64,000 nucleotides of DNA. Origin: Neopestalotiopsis rosae. Lineage: Eukaryota; Ascomycota; Sordariomycetes; Amphisphaeriales; Sporocadaceae. Of the stretch, positions 11,687 to 24,228 are shown piece by piece. The notes below the pieces were generated by a model. That model had not been told where the DNA came from and did not search any database. It saw only the letters and a program-made list of their open reading frames with translations. The stretch is taken from contig JALGAS010000003.1 in the NCBI GenBank assembly GCA_023078685.1, forward strand, positions 5,518,001-5,582,000. The letters are read 5' to 3'. Numbering within the stretch: the first letter of the stretch is position 1; each line of letters starts with the position of its first letter. The translations under genes were made by a program, and so were the position numbers.

Positions 11687-14246
11687 ATGTCGCAACCTCA
11701 CGAGCTACAGCCCGAATACGACGAGAACGGCCGTTCCAACCCGTATCGTTCGGCCAGTCAATGGCGCCACCAGGAGTCGGGCGCCTATGCCAAGCACGCA
11801 GGTGAAGCGCGCGACCCTCACACGGCGAGCGCCAACACGAAAGACCTGACCAACTTTCTCAACTCGGCCAGAGTCGAGCCCGAGCACGGCGCAGACGGCG
11901 CAGGCAACTTCAAGCCGATCGTGATCGACGAAGGACATGGACCTACGGACGGAGCTACGGACGCGCATGCAGTGACCCATGATGGCAAAGAGGTCATTTG
12001 TGGTCCGCTTATCAACTACCGTCGCCAAGAGGGCAATGTCTGGTACGGCAGTGTTCTTGTCGTGACCAAGGGAGGCGGCAAGACCCAGAAGTTCCAGCCG
12101 ACTCTGCACATTGGGCGCGTTGAGACCGCTGACAGCCAGCATGGTCTTGTTGGAGAGGGCGCCGGAGCCAGCGGCGCCAACCACACCAATGGAACCGTCA
12201 GCACCCAGCACGGAACGGAGGTGGTAGGAAAGTGTCTCTACTCGGATCCCCGTAACACATTCTGGCAGTTCTCTATCACTTGTGACATGTTGGAAGTCGA
12301 GACCAAATGGGCTTACTCTATTGCCGATGTGCGCTACAAGAGCTCAACCCAGCCTACCACCAACTACTTCTTTGTGCCGGCCACGACCGAGTCCATGAGA
12401 ATCATGTTCCACTCGTGCAATGGCTTCAGTGTTGGAACTGACGAAGACGCCTGGAGCGGCCCGGCTCTCTGGAACGATGTTCTGCGACGTCACGCTGAGA
12501 ATCCCTTTCACGTGATGATTGGAGGAGGTGATCAAATCTACAACGACGGTATTCGTGTGGATGGTCCTTTGCGGCCATGGAGTGACATTGGTAATCCCAA
12601 GAAGAGGAGAGACTATCCCTTCCCTGGAACTTTGCGTGATGAGTGCGACGAGTACTACCTTCAAAACTACCTCAGATGGTACTCGACTGAGCCCTTTGCC
12701 GAGGCCAATGGCCAGATTCCGCAGCTCAACATTTGGGATGATCACGACATCATTGACGGTTTTGGTTCTTATGTCAATGAATTCATGAAGTGTGATGTCT
12801 TCCGTGGCATTGGCGGAACTGCTCACAAGTACTACATGCTGTTCCAGCACCACTTGGCACCGCCGGCCTCAACTTACACCACCGACGCCCCTTCGACCAT
12901 GGAGGCTGGAGATGGAGTGGATAAGAACCAGCTGCAAGACACATATGTCTCGGAGCCTACCTTGCAATCGGAGCCTGGCTACATTATCGGACAAAAGCCT
13001 GGCCCTTATGTTGCTGAGCACTCAATGAACATGTTCTCGAGACTGGGAGCCCGCATTGCCTTCCTTGGTATTGATGCCCGAACAGAGCGTACCCGCCACC
13101 AAGTCAACTACCCTGAGACGTACGACTTGATTTTCGACCGTCTGCGAAGGGAGCTTGGTGCTGCGCAGCAGTCGGGCAGTCCTTACAAGCACATGATTCT
13201 GCTGCTTGGTATTCCAATCGCCTATCCTGTAAGTAATGCTAGTGCACAGATGTCTGATGTATCCTTACTGACTTGAGAAATAGCGCCTCACTTGGTTGGA
13301 GAATGTCTTCTCCAGCCCTCTGATTGCTCCCATGAAGTTCTTGAACCGAAGATTCGGCTTTGGTGGTGGCCTGTTCAACCACTTTGACGGCAGTGTCGAT
13401 TTGCTGGATGATCTTGATGACCACTACACAGCCAAGACTCACAAGAAGGAGCGCAATGCATTCGTCGAGCGCCTTCAGACAATCTGCTCAGAGTTCTCCA
13501 TCAGAATTACCATTCTGGGTGGTGATGTCCACCTTGCTGCTTTGGGACGATTTTACTCGAACCCCGAACTGAAGATTCCCGCGGTTCACGATCATCGTTA
13601 CATGGTCAATGTGGTTTCTTCCGCCATCGTGAACAAGCCTCCGCCGGCTGCTATTGCCAATTTGTTGGCTAAGCGAAACAAGATTCATCATCTCAACGCC
13701 GACACGGATGAGACGCTCATGAATCTGTTCGACAAGGATCCCGGTGACAGCAACAAGACGATGAACTCCAACCATGTCACGATGCCAAGTCGCAACTATG
13801 CCATCTTGACGGAGAACTCGCCCAACAACCACGGCGTCGCCGCCAATGGCTCCGTGAACGGAGTCACCAATGGTGCTGATGGTGAACATGCTGCGCCAGC
13901 AGCTGAGAACGAGTTCGAAGGCAAGGATGGTCATACTTTCTTGCACAAGGGCGAATCCGGAGCTGGTACGAAGCACAAGGCTGCGTCGCCTGCCACGCAC
14001 GGCAAGAACAATGACGGATCGTTGGACTGCTGTATTCGTGTTGAGATTGACCAGCACAACCGCGAGGGCCACACGGAGCCTTATGGCTTGACCATCCCTG
14101 TGCTTGATCACCAACCAGAAAAGTACCCGGCTCCTCACCACCACCGTCTGCACTTGCCCGGTAGAGGCTCGAGACCCGGTACCACGGGGGCTGCCTCGGC
14201 CGGAACCCGACCCGGCTCTGGTGCCGCTACGGCGGCCAGTCACTAG
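11687..14246 (+). CDS. PhoD-like metallophosphatase domain protein
   Basis: Two exons, 11687-13228 and 13284-14246, encode 834 residues. The intron has a GTAAGT donor and TAG acceptor, in phase 0. The N-terminal ~130 residues are polar. A PhoD-like metallophosphoesterase domain follows, with MFHSCNGFS, GGGDQIYND, NIWDDHDIIDGFGS and, in exon 2, ILGGDVHLAALG. These Asp/His clusters are the expected metal ligands of this fold. The C-terminal ~200 residues are low complexity, with Gly, Asn and Ala stretches and a final Gly/Arg/Pro-rich tail. There is no obvious signal peptide or membrane segment. Many filamentous fungi carry this long PhoD-domain protein, and its substrate is unknown to me. ATG 11687 directly precedes the conserved-looking reading frame, and an upstream in-frame start is not evident. 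Confidence 0.85.
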
Positions 14247-15892
14247 AGATAGGAATATGGCAATGAAGTGATTTTTGAGAGTAGAAAAGGAAGGAAATCG
14301 TTGGAGGAAACGTGCAATACCCGGACTATTGAGTCCACCTAATGATGGGAGAAGAGAATTCCTGATTGTTATACCATTGATAGTCTCTCTCATGGCGGAG
14401 TCTAGAGAGTGTCATTTCTGTAATACAGGCAAGATAAAAAAAAAAAAAAGAATCAAGCACAATTGCCAAGCTAGATTTAGTTTCGATGTGTAAATGAGTG
14501 AGAAATGGTATTGTGTAATTAATGAGGCCAAACGGTCAATCTGGCACAAAGCCGAGCTGATGATCAGAGACCGAGCGTTTAGTGTGATTGCCTCATAGAA
14601 CAAAAATTGTCGTTCGGCATTGTGAGGCTCAAGATTGGCAAAGAGAAACTGCAAACGATGGGACTCGCCCAGTGACCCACTTGCCGACGGACGCCGCTCG
14701 GCTCTCTGCCATCAGGATAGAATTACCAAAAACAGGAGCCACTATAAATTGGGTCCGTCGAGACTATAGTGCAACTATTCATTGTCGCAAAACATTTGCT
14801 CATCTAGGATGTGTATGATCGGGTCAAGCCTCTCAGAGCAATGTGTTGAGTGGTGATCATTCACTTGCTAGGAAGTATTGCATTGCTGCGACGGCGCGAT
14901 AAGTGTCTGGCACGGCTCATGTACTGCCGTTCGGGTGAATGCAACGCGGGTGGGTAACACGAACCTTAATTGACGGGAAAAGCAGAAACTCTCCTCCTGC
15001 CTATCTGCCTACAGTACTCTATTGTAAGCATGGCGATTGAGTGGCTGCGGACCGTACCGCCCCAGCCCTTCTTTATCAGCGAAGTCGTCGGCATCCTGCC
15101 AGAGCCTGCTTGCCGTTTACACTTGTAAGGATTGGTGACCACATGATCGCACTGGATAGCTCTTGGGGCATGGCATGGGAAACAAAAATGAGCCGCTCAT
15201 AGATCTTGATACCGTATGCCGCGAGACCGATTGACCGGCTTTGTACATGTTGAAATATTCGGCCTCTTATTTCTACAAGATTGACAATAATCAGACGAGC
15301 ACGAGAACCACAGCCCCGAACATCGGCCTGAGTATACTACGTAGCAGCAAGATATCGGTTACCAAGCACCATGTAAAACTCCCAGTTCGGCGGAGGGATA
15401 AGCAAAAAAGGACCCCTGCCTATCCCATCTCCCCACCAAGAGGTAGCGCAGGCTGACAGGGGGTTTAGCCATTCAATCGCAACTCATTGGCCTATCACGA
15501 CGCTGACCCTGGGGCGATTGCGGAGCTTGCGATTGGGGATTACCCCACTGCTGCCGATTCAGTGAGCCGAGACAAAGCGAGCAGCAGCTATCAGTGGTGT
15601 AGCTATCAGAGCTATCGGCGGTCTCAGTCGAAAGCTTCATAAGGAGGACACATGCAACACCCGTGTTGAGTTGACAAGCAGAAAGCGAGCATCTGGAAGA
15701 ATTTGTGACTCTTGGAGATACCCTCTTTTTCTTTCGCAGTCAAATTTGTGTTTGTTCGCCTTCATTGGTCTTGAAACATTCGCACAGCGTTCAACGTCTT
15801 CTTATTCAATCCAGGGCGGACCAAAGCCGATAAGCAGCCTGCATTTCGGCAGAACAGAGGAAAACAACAGAAACAGAATAACATTAATCACA
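14247..15892. other. Intergenic, no gene seen
   Basis: Holds an A-rich run near 14437-14449 and the promoter and leader of the downstream dehydrogenase gene. The open frames are short and not protein-like. Confidence 0.55.
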
Positions 15893-17831
15893 ATGGCCGC
15901 CGTTCGCAAGGGCAATGGCTTGATGCCGCTGTCGAGGGTCTTCCAGGCAGGTGTGCCAGCGACCGCTACTGCCCGTGCCGTCTCGAGGCACGCCGCCGTC
16001 TCGGCTCAGGCATCTCTCACCACCAGACGGTCCCTAAGCACCACCGGCAGGCTATCCAACCTGGCCACCTTCAAGGTTCCCAAGGTTCTCAACGAGCCCA
16101 ACGTATGTCTCTCGTTGCCGATTATCGTGGAAACGACGACAGCTAACTTTGCTAATATAGCACCACTATGCCAAGGGCTCCGAGCAACGCAAGGGTCTAT
16201 ACGCTGCTGTTGACACCCTGCAGCAGAAGCTCCCCCTCGAGGTCCCTCTAGTCGTTGGCGGCAAGGAGGTACGTTGTTCTCACCTGACTAAATGCTTGAT
16301 ACAACAAATACTGACTCTTTGAAAACAGATCAAGACATCTCAGACCTCCCAGCAGTTCAACCCCTCCAACCACTCCCAGGCCGTCGCCACCTACTCCCTC
16401 GCGACCCCCGAGCATGTCAACCAGGCCATTGAGTCGGCCCTCGCCGCCAGAGAGGCCTGGGCCGCTCTGCCCTTTGCCGACCGCGCCGCCGTCTTCCTCA
16501 AGGCTGCCGACCTGATTGCGGGCAAGTACCGCTACGACATCATGGCCGCCACCATGGTCGGCCAGGGCAAGAACGCATGGCAGGCCGAGATTGACGCCGC
16601 TGCCGAGCTGTGCGATTTCCTCCGCTTCAACGTCTCCTTCGCCGAGGAGCTCTACTCCCAGCAACCCGCCCACCACGCCTCGGGCGTCTGGAACCGCGTC
16701 GAGTACCGACCTCTCGAGGGCTTCGTCTACGCCGTCTCGCCCTTCAACTTCACCGCCATTGCCGGCAACCTGCCGGGCGCCCCCGCCCTGCTCGGCAACG
16801 TCGTCGTCTGGAAGCCCTCGGACTCGGCCATTGCCTCCAACTGGCTGCTGTACCAGATCCTGATCGAGGCCGGTCTGCCCAAGGACGTGATCCAGTTCGT
16901 CCCCGGCCCGCCCGAGGAGATCACCCAGGCCGTGCTGGCCCACAAGGAGTTTGCCGCCCTGCACTACACGGGCAGCACCTCCGTCTTCCGCAAGCTGTAC
17001 GGCGCCATTGGCCAGGGCACCGCCGAGGGCCGCTACCGCGGCTACCCGCGCATCGTGGGCGAGACGGGCGGCAAGAACTTCCACTTGGTTCACCCCAGCG
17101 CCGACGTGGACAATGCCGCCATCCAGACCGTCCGCGGCGCCTTTGAGTACCAGGGCCAAAAGTGCAGCGCCACCAGCCGCCTCTACGTCCCCAAGTCCGT
17201 CTGGCCCCAGTTCAAGGCCAAGATGGTCGCCGAGATCGAGGCCCTCAAGATTGGTGAGCCCTTTGCCGCCGAGAACTTTATCGGCCCCGTCATCCACAAG
17301 CCCAGCTTCGACAAGCTGTCGGGCGTCATTGACACCGCCAAGAGCGACTCGGAGCTCACCCTCCTGGCCGGCGGCAAGTACGACGGCAGCAAGGGCTACT
17401 TTATCCACCCGACCGTCTACGAGGCCAAGACGCCCAACCACAAGCTCTTCTCCACCGAGCTGTTCGGCCCCGTCCTCGTCGCCCACGTCTACGACGACGT
17501 ATCGGTAGACGCGACCAAGGCCTTTGCCGACATTTGCAAGACCGTCGACGGCACGGGCGAGTACGGCCTCACGGGCGCCGTCTTCGCGTCGGACCGCAAC
17601 GCCGTCGTCTACGCCGAGAACGCCCTGCGCAACAGCGCCGGCAACTTTTACATCAACTGCAAGAGCACGGGAGCCGTCGTCGGCCAGCAGCCCTTTGGCG
17701 GCGCCCGCGCCTCGGGCACCAACGACAAGGCCGGCAGCTTGAACTTTTTGACCCGCTTCGTCAGCGCCCGCAGCATCAAGGAGGAGTTCTCGCCTACTAC
17801 CAAGGTCGAGTATCCCAGCAATGAGATTTAA
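15893..17831 (+). CDS. PUT2: Delta-1-pyrroline-5-carboxylate dehydrogenase, mitochondrial
   Basis: This aldehyde dehydrogenase oxidises pyrroline-5-carboxylate (glutamate semialdehyde) to glutamate in the second step of proline catabolism, in the mitochondrial matrix. Exons 15893-16102, 16161-16268 and 16329-17831 give 606 residues. The first ~55 residues resemble a mitochondrial presequence (many Arg, Ser and Ala, including TTRRSLSTTGRLS). The ALDH core shows the general-base Glu351 in GETGGKNFH, the catalytic Cys385 in GQKCSATSRLY, and the C-terminal QQPFGGARASGTNDKAG block typical of P5CDH. Exon 3 is very GC-rich at third positions, which creates long open frames on the opposite strand. 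The Aspergillus orthologue prnC sits in a proline cluster; no other proline gene is next to it here. Confidence 0.93.
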
Positions 17832-18268
17832 GAAAAGTCTCTTTTCACGAAACTGGGACCGGCGGAATGGATTGTGACGAATTTATGATATTTTCCACAC
17901 TTTTTACTACTACTGCATTCTAGATTGCCAGGAGTCGAGCCGCGTTAATCGTGAGTGGACTTGGAGGCAGAAAGGACTTTTGTTTTTCCAAGGCGTTTTC
18001 TGTACAAAAGGAAAAAAGTCCGCGATTTGTGGTACTTCCATAGCATAAGGACAATTCGAAATCTTCAATATATAACATGAAAAATCATGCCACGACCTGT
18101 TATTGAGAAGAGTTTTGTATGAAGTCATCTTATGCCTTTTTATACTGTTATCATGTCCAACCCTAGCTCAATGGCACCAATGCCTGAATATATCTATCAC
18201 CAATTCTCTTTTCGCTATGAGACAAGGCAAGAACAAATAAACATTCCATTACAGCAGAGGCCGCTGGC
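17832..18268. other. Convergent 3' flanks
   Basis: The space between the dehydrogenase (+) and the SNF2 ATPase gene (-), both ending here. AT-rich; no gene seen. Confidence 0.6.
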
Positions 18269-21200
18269 TCACCACACATCATCCGCAAAAGCAACACGGA
18301 CCGCCTTCTTTTTCTTCTTGGGAGGTGCATTAGCGGGATCGGCGGGTTGAGCCACATCTTCTGCCGGCAGCGGCGTCGACAAGCGGGATATTGTCCTCTT
18401 CAGACCGCCGCCCAGCTTGAACGGCAGTGACAAACGCTGGCCCTCGCCATCATCGCCATTCACGTGAGCATTTACCATCTTGGCCTTGGAAATGGTCGTG
18501 GGGCTGTCCATGATGAGATCCGCATCGGGATCCGACTCCCGGCCAAACCCGCGACCAAAGACGAATTGAGGCGTCCGAAGCCTGGCCGTCTGCGCGACGC
18601 TATCGTCTGCTGCAATACTTTCGGGCATGGTCATTATGCGCGCGTTGCGTACCCAGTCGTGCATGGGCTTGTCATCCAAGATATCCTTGACACGGCGATG
18701 TTCGGCTTGCGTCATATTCCGGCGGCGCTCAACCATGACCTCCTCAATGCTGCCGCGCAATACTAGCGTTTCGACAGTTACGGGCTTTTGTTGGCTGATG
18801 CGACGGGCACGACCAATGGCCTGGGCCTCGACCTGAGGATTTAGCACCGGACTAATAAAGTAGATGCGCGAGGCGCTGCGCATGTCCAGACCGAAAGCCG
18901 CCTGGCTGATATCCATGAGCAGTACACGGAACTTGGGGTTGTGTGTGAACGTGCTAACATATTGCGCACGTCGTTTGGCATCCAAACCTTTTCGTGTATA
19001 GATGAGATGTTGTATTTGGAGCTTGGAACTACGTTAGTCGTGTAATGTCGAAGTGAAGATTGAGTACACTCACAATTTCCAGTGCTCCTGCCAAATACCA
19101 TGCTACGTTGTCATTCTCGTAGAAAATAATTATCTGCTCCTCGTCTTGGTACTTGACAATGGAGTCAATCAGATAGGACAGTTTCGCCGACACGGTCGAG
19201 ATGATCCTGGTCTTAGCCAAAGGTTCGGCGATCTGGATGTTGGCAATAGCATCAGGAGAAAGATCAGATGATGCTTGTTCCGCAGACAAAGCTATCTTGC
19301 GGATCGTGTGGTGGTCAACGCCTTTCGGAGTGTTTCCAGCTAAGGCCGACGGTTGTGAATTTGGACTAGACTTGTCATCGCTCGCTTCTGCGGCTACTTT
19401 TGCTGCTTCCATCCTGGCAGCATCGCCTCGTAGTGCTAGTTGTCCATTGTCAATCATTGCCTTGAGGGACGTTGGAGCGTCCAAACAGGGGTTCAGGAAC
19501 TTTTGGAGCTGATGTATCAAGCTCGCATCCGTGCAGACAGGATCACCGGCCTGGGTGTCGACATCGTCCAGAGACCAAGATCTCCCGTTGCCGCCTGGGA
19601 AATTCTCTATATACAAGGGCATGGCATGGTACTGGTTGCTGATAGCTTTTAGCTGGTTGCTGATCGCAAGTTCGCCCAAAGCTATGGCTTCTTGAATAAG
19701 GCTGTGATCATCTTGACTGACGGGCACCTTCTTCTCTTCGAGGAAGGTCTTGGCAGTGTCTAGCGATTTCTGTATCTCCTCGAGAGAAAAGAACACCCCG
19801 CCGAAGAAACTTGCTTGTTTGAGATTACTGACTAGTTCATCAAGAGCTTTGCGCTGACGCGGATGGAAAAAGTAGTCCTGATCTGTACGTTGGGACTGAA
19901 CGGAGTTAAATATGATCATCATCGAGAACAAGTTGAGTGCAAGTTTGTCCTGGAATGAACCATCAAGTACGACGATTTTCTCTTCCAATGGCGGGAGGAA
20001 TTGGCTAACGTCCGATAACTGGTTTCGAATGATGAGTGATTCCAGTGTGGCTTCCAGACAGTCCAGACGCCCGCTACTTTTGTTGTGATGTTGTGGTTGC
20101 ATGACGTAAACGTTCCACGACGCGGGTGTATCACCGACTTCATCCCTTGTATTTGACCATGGCCGAACTCCCAAGAACTTGGTGGCGATATTACCAATAC
20201 GTTGCAGATCATCTCTCTCTTGTTTATGCGTTGCCTGCAGCTCCTGCGGCTTCGTTTTCTCGCTCTCGGTAGCTTTTTGGGGTGTACCATTGATGCCAAC
20301 ACCATACAAACCTCGTGATGGTGTTCCTGTTATAGCCCAACGTGCGGCAATGTGAAGCCTGCTGAGATGACTCATCAGGTCACTTTTCCAAGCAGAACTC
20401 CGGGAAGCCCCCAATTTGTGGCCTTCATCAATGATGCATCTCTTGAACCGTATACGCTCTAGAGGGGAATGGCTTTGCCCAGGCGTGCTTAATCGTGCTC
20501 TCTCCATATGCTCAAACTTGCCTTGGGAAAAGAGTAGTATGTCATAACCTAGCAAGATCGAGACTGGTGGTATCGCATCTGCAGGGGCAACAATTGAAAG
20601 GACTTTCAATATCGAAGTGTGTTTAGCAATCTCCTGTTGCCACTGGACGACGAGATTGTTTGGCACAATGATGAGACTGACGTGACTCAGATGGATCTTT
20701 TCGACCGCTGCTACAGGAGGCGCAATGCGACCGCATTTTCGAGTTTCGATCAGTGGATTTCGAAGTTCATAAGAAGCACTATTCTCTGCAGACTCCAAGG
20801 CTTTGACGCAGCTCTCGACATAGTGGCCGGGCTGAGAAGTGGATGACGCAAGAAACCGTTTCCAGGGGAACGAGTATCGATTCATGGCGGCCGCAGTCAT
20901 ATCTAGGAGGCCATGTCACGTCAGCTCATTGATTTGGAAGAGATGACTTCGAGACCACTTATTGAAATTCTTACCAAGTAAAGAGCCGGTCCGGGATCTG
21001 ACGGGAATATCAACATTCAAAGCATCAGGTGCTTCCGTTGGCAAGTCTTTTGTCGCCAAGACGAGCGCCAAGCAGATGAGGGTCTTGCCCAAGCCCATCT
21101 CCTCTGCAAGAATACCACCCGACACTCTGTCATAGTAACGTGGTTCGCGAAGTACCACGCCGGCATCAGTATCGTAGTACCACGCATCCTGATTTTGGTC

Positions 21201-21902
21201 GACGGCAGGGCGTAACCGAGGATCTATCACCCGCCCGGGTTCAGCCTCACGTTGCAGCATGACAGCAGCCGAACGCCTTTGGTGAGCATAAAGTGTAGTA
21301 CGTAGCCCAGCCAATTTGCTATCAAGAATGCCTTGCATGGCAATGGAATTGAAAGAATCTGGTGTGACAAGATCAAGTCGCGGTTCAGGCGAAGGCAGTC
21401 GGTTGAAACGCTCCAGTAGAGACATATCCTCGACCATGGAACGATTTCCGTTGGCATCAATCGCCGGGTGGCTCCACGGAAGAGAGTCGGCAGTGCCGTT
21501 CCATGTGGCCGGGGAGTAATCTAGCTGTTTCAATAGAGTACCGAGCATTTTGGACAATTTCATGTCGCCGACCTTTTCTTGTGTCCGACGATGAACATCT
21601 TGAGGCAAGATGTAGACACGAACGATGTCATCAAGGATTGTGAGTCGTATCCATCGGTGGTCGAGTAGATCAGCAAAGGCGGATAGTGGCTGCGCCTTCA
21701 GCAGAGACGCTTGAAGACCGATATCAAGACTGGATACGCCATTCTGCAATTCATCGCTCTTCAGAGGGGAAAATTGCCATTCCTTTTTGTTGAGAGTTTT
21801 CGGGCCTTGGGTTGATGAATCAAGGTCGTGTCTCGAGATCCGTAAGCATCCTGCCGGGATGTAATGTTTCAACCCATCATCCATAATCCATCTCACATGC
21901 AC
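18269..21902 (-). CDS. SNF2-family DNA-dependent ATPase/helicase
   Basis: Three exons on the minus strand, 21902-20975, 20902-19074 and 19021-18269, encode 1169 residues. The ATPase core has Walker A with Lys273 in EEMGLGKT, a DEGH box in RCIIDEGHK, motif III in WAITGTPS, and a C-terminal helicase lobe ending in QAIGRARRISQ. SNF2 proteins remodel chromatin or act in DNA repair. The two lobes are separated by several hundred residues of poorly conserved sequence, as in Rad5/HLTF relatives, but I see no RING C3HC4 pattern there. The last exon ends in a basic stretch (PKKKKKAVRV) that fits a nuclear localisation signal. Introns are GTAAGA/CTAG and GTGAGT/AAG; a nearer TAG acceptor at the second would break the frame. 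The 5' end is uncertain, since ATG 21902 may be preceded by a small exon. Exact orthology is not assigned. Confidence 0.85.
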
Positions 21903-22502
21903 CTTGGCCAGGTGCGGGCCGGGAGCTCAATCTGCTGGTTGCCTGATGAGATTGATGAAAAGGACTGGCGAGCTCAACGAGCTAGTTGATGGCGCACATG
22001 CATTCACTCGCGGTCGAAGGAATTGCAATGAGCAGTGAGGAGAAAGAGATAAAAAAAGAAAGTACGTTGACGAATCTGATATGCGATTGAGTGAGTGCCT
22101 GGTGCCTGGTTGCCTACGGGGCTCGGCCGGCGTTAAGAGGTTGCTGGAAATGGCAAGTGCTGATGTGGGGGTGGAGCGGCCTTCAGTTGCCATCACCATC
22201 CACGGTGAAAGGACGAGCGCTAGGTATAAACATGGAGGATTAAGCATGCTGTAGCATTTTTCAGTATTGAGACAATTCAGATGAAGTGCCGCCGAATTCG
22301 ATCCGTTGCAATATAAACGTCAAATTTTGATTGAGCTCAGATAATCGCACTCTTCCATTGATGCAACCAACACTTCCAAGAGTCGCAATCGTCCTACATC
22401 CCATACAAACACAGTGTGCACTGTGTAGTATGTTGTAACTATTCGCCAGACTTGTACTCAACACCAGTCCACCATATGCTTCAAGATTCCTAGCCAAGAT
22501 TC
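21903..22502. other. Intergenic between SNF2 and PEBP-like genes
   Basis: Promoter side of the SNF2 gene and 3' side of the PEBP-like gene, both on the minus strand. No further gene is seen. Confidence 0.55.
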
Positions 22503-22508
22503 CTAGCC
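22483..22508. repeat. 13-bp perfect tandem duplication over a stop codon
   Basis: AAGATTCCTAGCC occurs twice in direct tandem (22483-22495 and 22496-22508). The right copy contains the TAG stop of the minus-strand PEBP-like gene, so the stop and its context are duplicated just downstream of it. Confidence 0.9.
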
Positions 22509-23384
22509 AGTGACATTAAAGTAGTTGGCATAAACTGGATCGCCCAAGCCGGCTGCCTTTTGAAAATCGGCGACGTTGAAACCACTTCTCTTATTTTGGA
22601 GCTGGCTGTTTGCCTCTTGAGGTATAACCCAGTTGGCAGGCTGCTCCCACAGCAGGTTGGTGTAGCGATGAGGATGTGGAGGATTCTCGGCAGGGGGTGC
22701 TGGGGCCTATTGGGGAGAAGGGCGAGTATTAGCAACTTGACATTAATCACCACGTTACAGCTCGAGGAATCGCTCGGTTGGGGAAGACTAAAGACTTACA
22801 AACCACGATACTGGACCCGTTGCAGTTGTAGTGAGGGTATAATTGCCGTTGCTGGATTTTTGGCCGGTGGACTTGAAATCACGAAGAACTGTGTGCAAGT
22901 AAGTGGCCGGTTTTCCTTGTTGGGGATTCGCAAAGTTTGTCGATCTAGATAGTCCATGATTAGAATGCTACAACACATGCGCCAAAGGTGTACTCGAGTA
23001 ATTTCAGGTTCTATTGGAGAATTCACGTACGCATCAAGATCTATTGCCACGTTAGAATAACCATTACTTAGGAAGAAGGTAGGTTTCAAACATACCAATC
23101 ATCATCCACAGGTACGAGCCATTGAGAGCCACAGATGTGCCAATGCTAGGTTGCCTAGAGGTGTCTGAAGATGGCCATATCAGCAATTGATCTGCCATGT
23201 AGCCAGATGGGAAGAATGATGGTTTACCTGATTTGCTTAAAGGCGTACCTGGCGGATCCACGACCTTCGTGCCGAACACAACGTCGAGATGAGCCGCGAC
23301 ACTTGGGGTGAAGCCGGCCGGTGTCTGGGCAAGTGCTGAACGACATGCCAACAGCAGCACCACCAAAGTGCTTGGAGTCTTCAT
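22503..23384 (-). CDS. Secreted phosphatidylethanolamine-binding-like protein
   Basis: A small secreted PEBP-family protein of 194 residues. Five exons on the minus strand are inferred: 23384-23228, 23164-23096, 23040-23031 (10 nt only), 22944-22800 and 22706-22503. All junctions are GT-AG and the phases close only with the 10-nt exon included. A signal peptide is clear (MKTPSTLVVLLLACRSALAQ). PEBP elements are PSIGTSVALNGSYL, then MIDLDAS in place of the usual DPD-x-P motif, and the HRY segment in PHPHRYTNLLWEQPANWV. The C-terminus has a possible N-glycosylation site in YFNVTG. Animal and plant PEBPs bind phospholipid and regulate kinases; fungal secreted forms have no settled role. An in-frame ATG upstream at 23441 would bury the signal peptide and is less likely. 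Boundaries of the microexon need transcript support. Confidence 0.75.
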
Positions 23385-24228
23385 CCTTGAGTCGTTGCAA
23401 TTGCGTGTAACAAGGAGATTACTTGTAGAATGTGACGTCAAAACGTGAGCGCTGCATTGATTCCGCTCATTGTAGCAGGGGATTTGGCACTGCGCGACTC
23501 GAGGGACAACATTATTTATCTACATGGACGTCCAGAGGAGGTAGACTCGGATCGACCAATAGTAACGTCGTCTTCGGAATGTCAAAAGACGAAATCGGCC
23601 ACGGCAGGTGGAGGCACTTTTTTATTCTACGAATTATCCGGCTTGGCGAATTACAGCATAGAGTCAGACTCGTCCAAGACAATAGCCGATAATATATTCT
23701 CTCAAGACAAACCACTATAACAAGCCGGCATTCAGTGAGTGCCCAAATCTCGTGCTCTAGTCACATAACCTATCGCTCCGGGAAAATGGAATAAGATCAG
23801 AATGTGAAATACTACGTGGAAAACATGCATTATATCTTTCGTGGGCATGCAGCGTAAGGTAAATTGAGTCGCACACGATTTCCTCTCGTATAGGCCTCGG
23901 CGAATCTGTTAAACTTTTCTCTTTTTTTTTTCTTTTCGCTTACCAACGAGACTGTCCTAGTTCTGAAAACTGCTTTGTCGGCTTTTAATCATAATCAACA
24001 ATGTATTTGTTGTTCACTGTACCAAGTTTCTTTGTGTCCTTTGAAACGATTGCTGAAAAATCAGAAGACAAAGACATTATGCTGCTGTGAACACATTATA
24101 AGGTGTCATGAGTGCCCGACTCAAATGACCCGTTTTGGGACATTCATGAGCACAAAGGAAGTTCGGGAACACTCTGAGGAATTCAAAATAATCGACCTGC
24201 TAGACAGAGCAAATAGGCTCCAGACATT
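23385..24228. other. Divergent intergenic region
   Basis: Lies between the PEBP-like gene (-) and the unrecognised gene at 24229 (+), so it should hold both promoters. A Cys-rich 88-codon open frame at 23975-24241 is more likely leader sequence than a gene. Confidence 0.5.

Noticed and set aside
16248..17486. 412-codon open frame on the minus strand inside the dehydrogenase gene
   Set aside because: It mirrors the GC-rich codons of exon 3 of the P5C dehydrogenase, is rich in Gly, Val and Leu repeats, and has no family signature. It is an antisense shadow.
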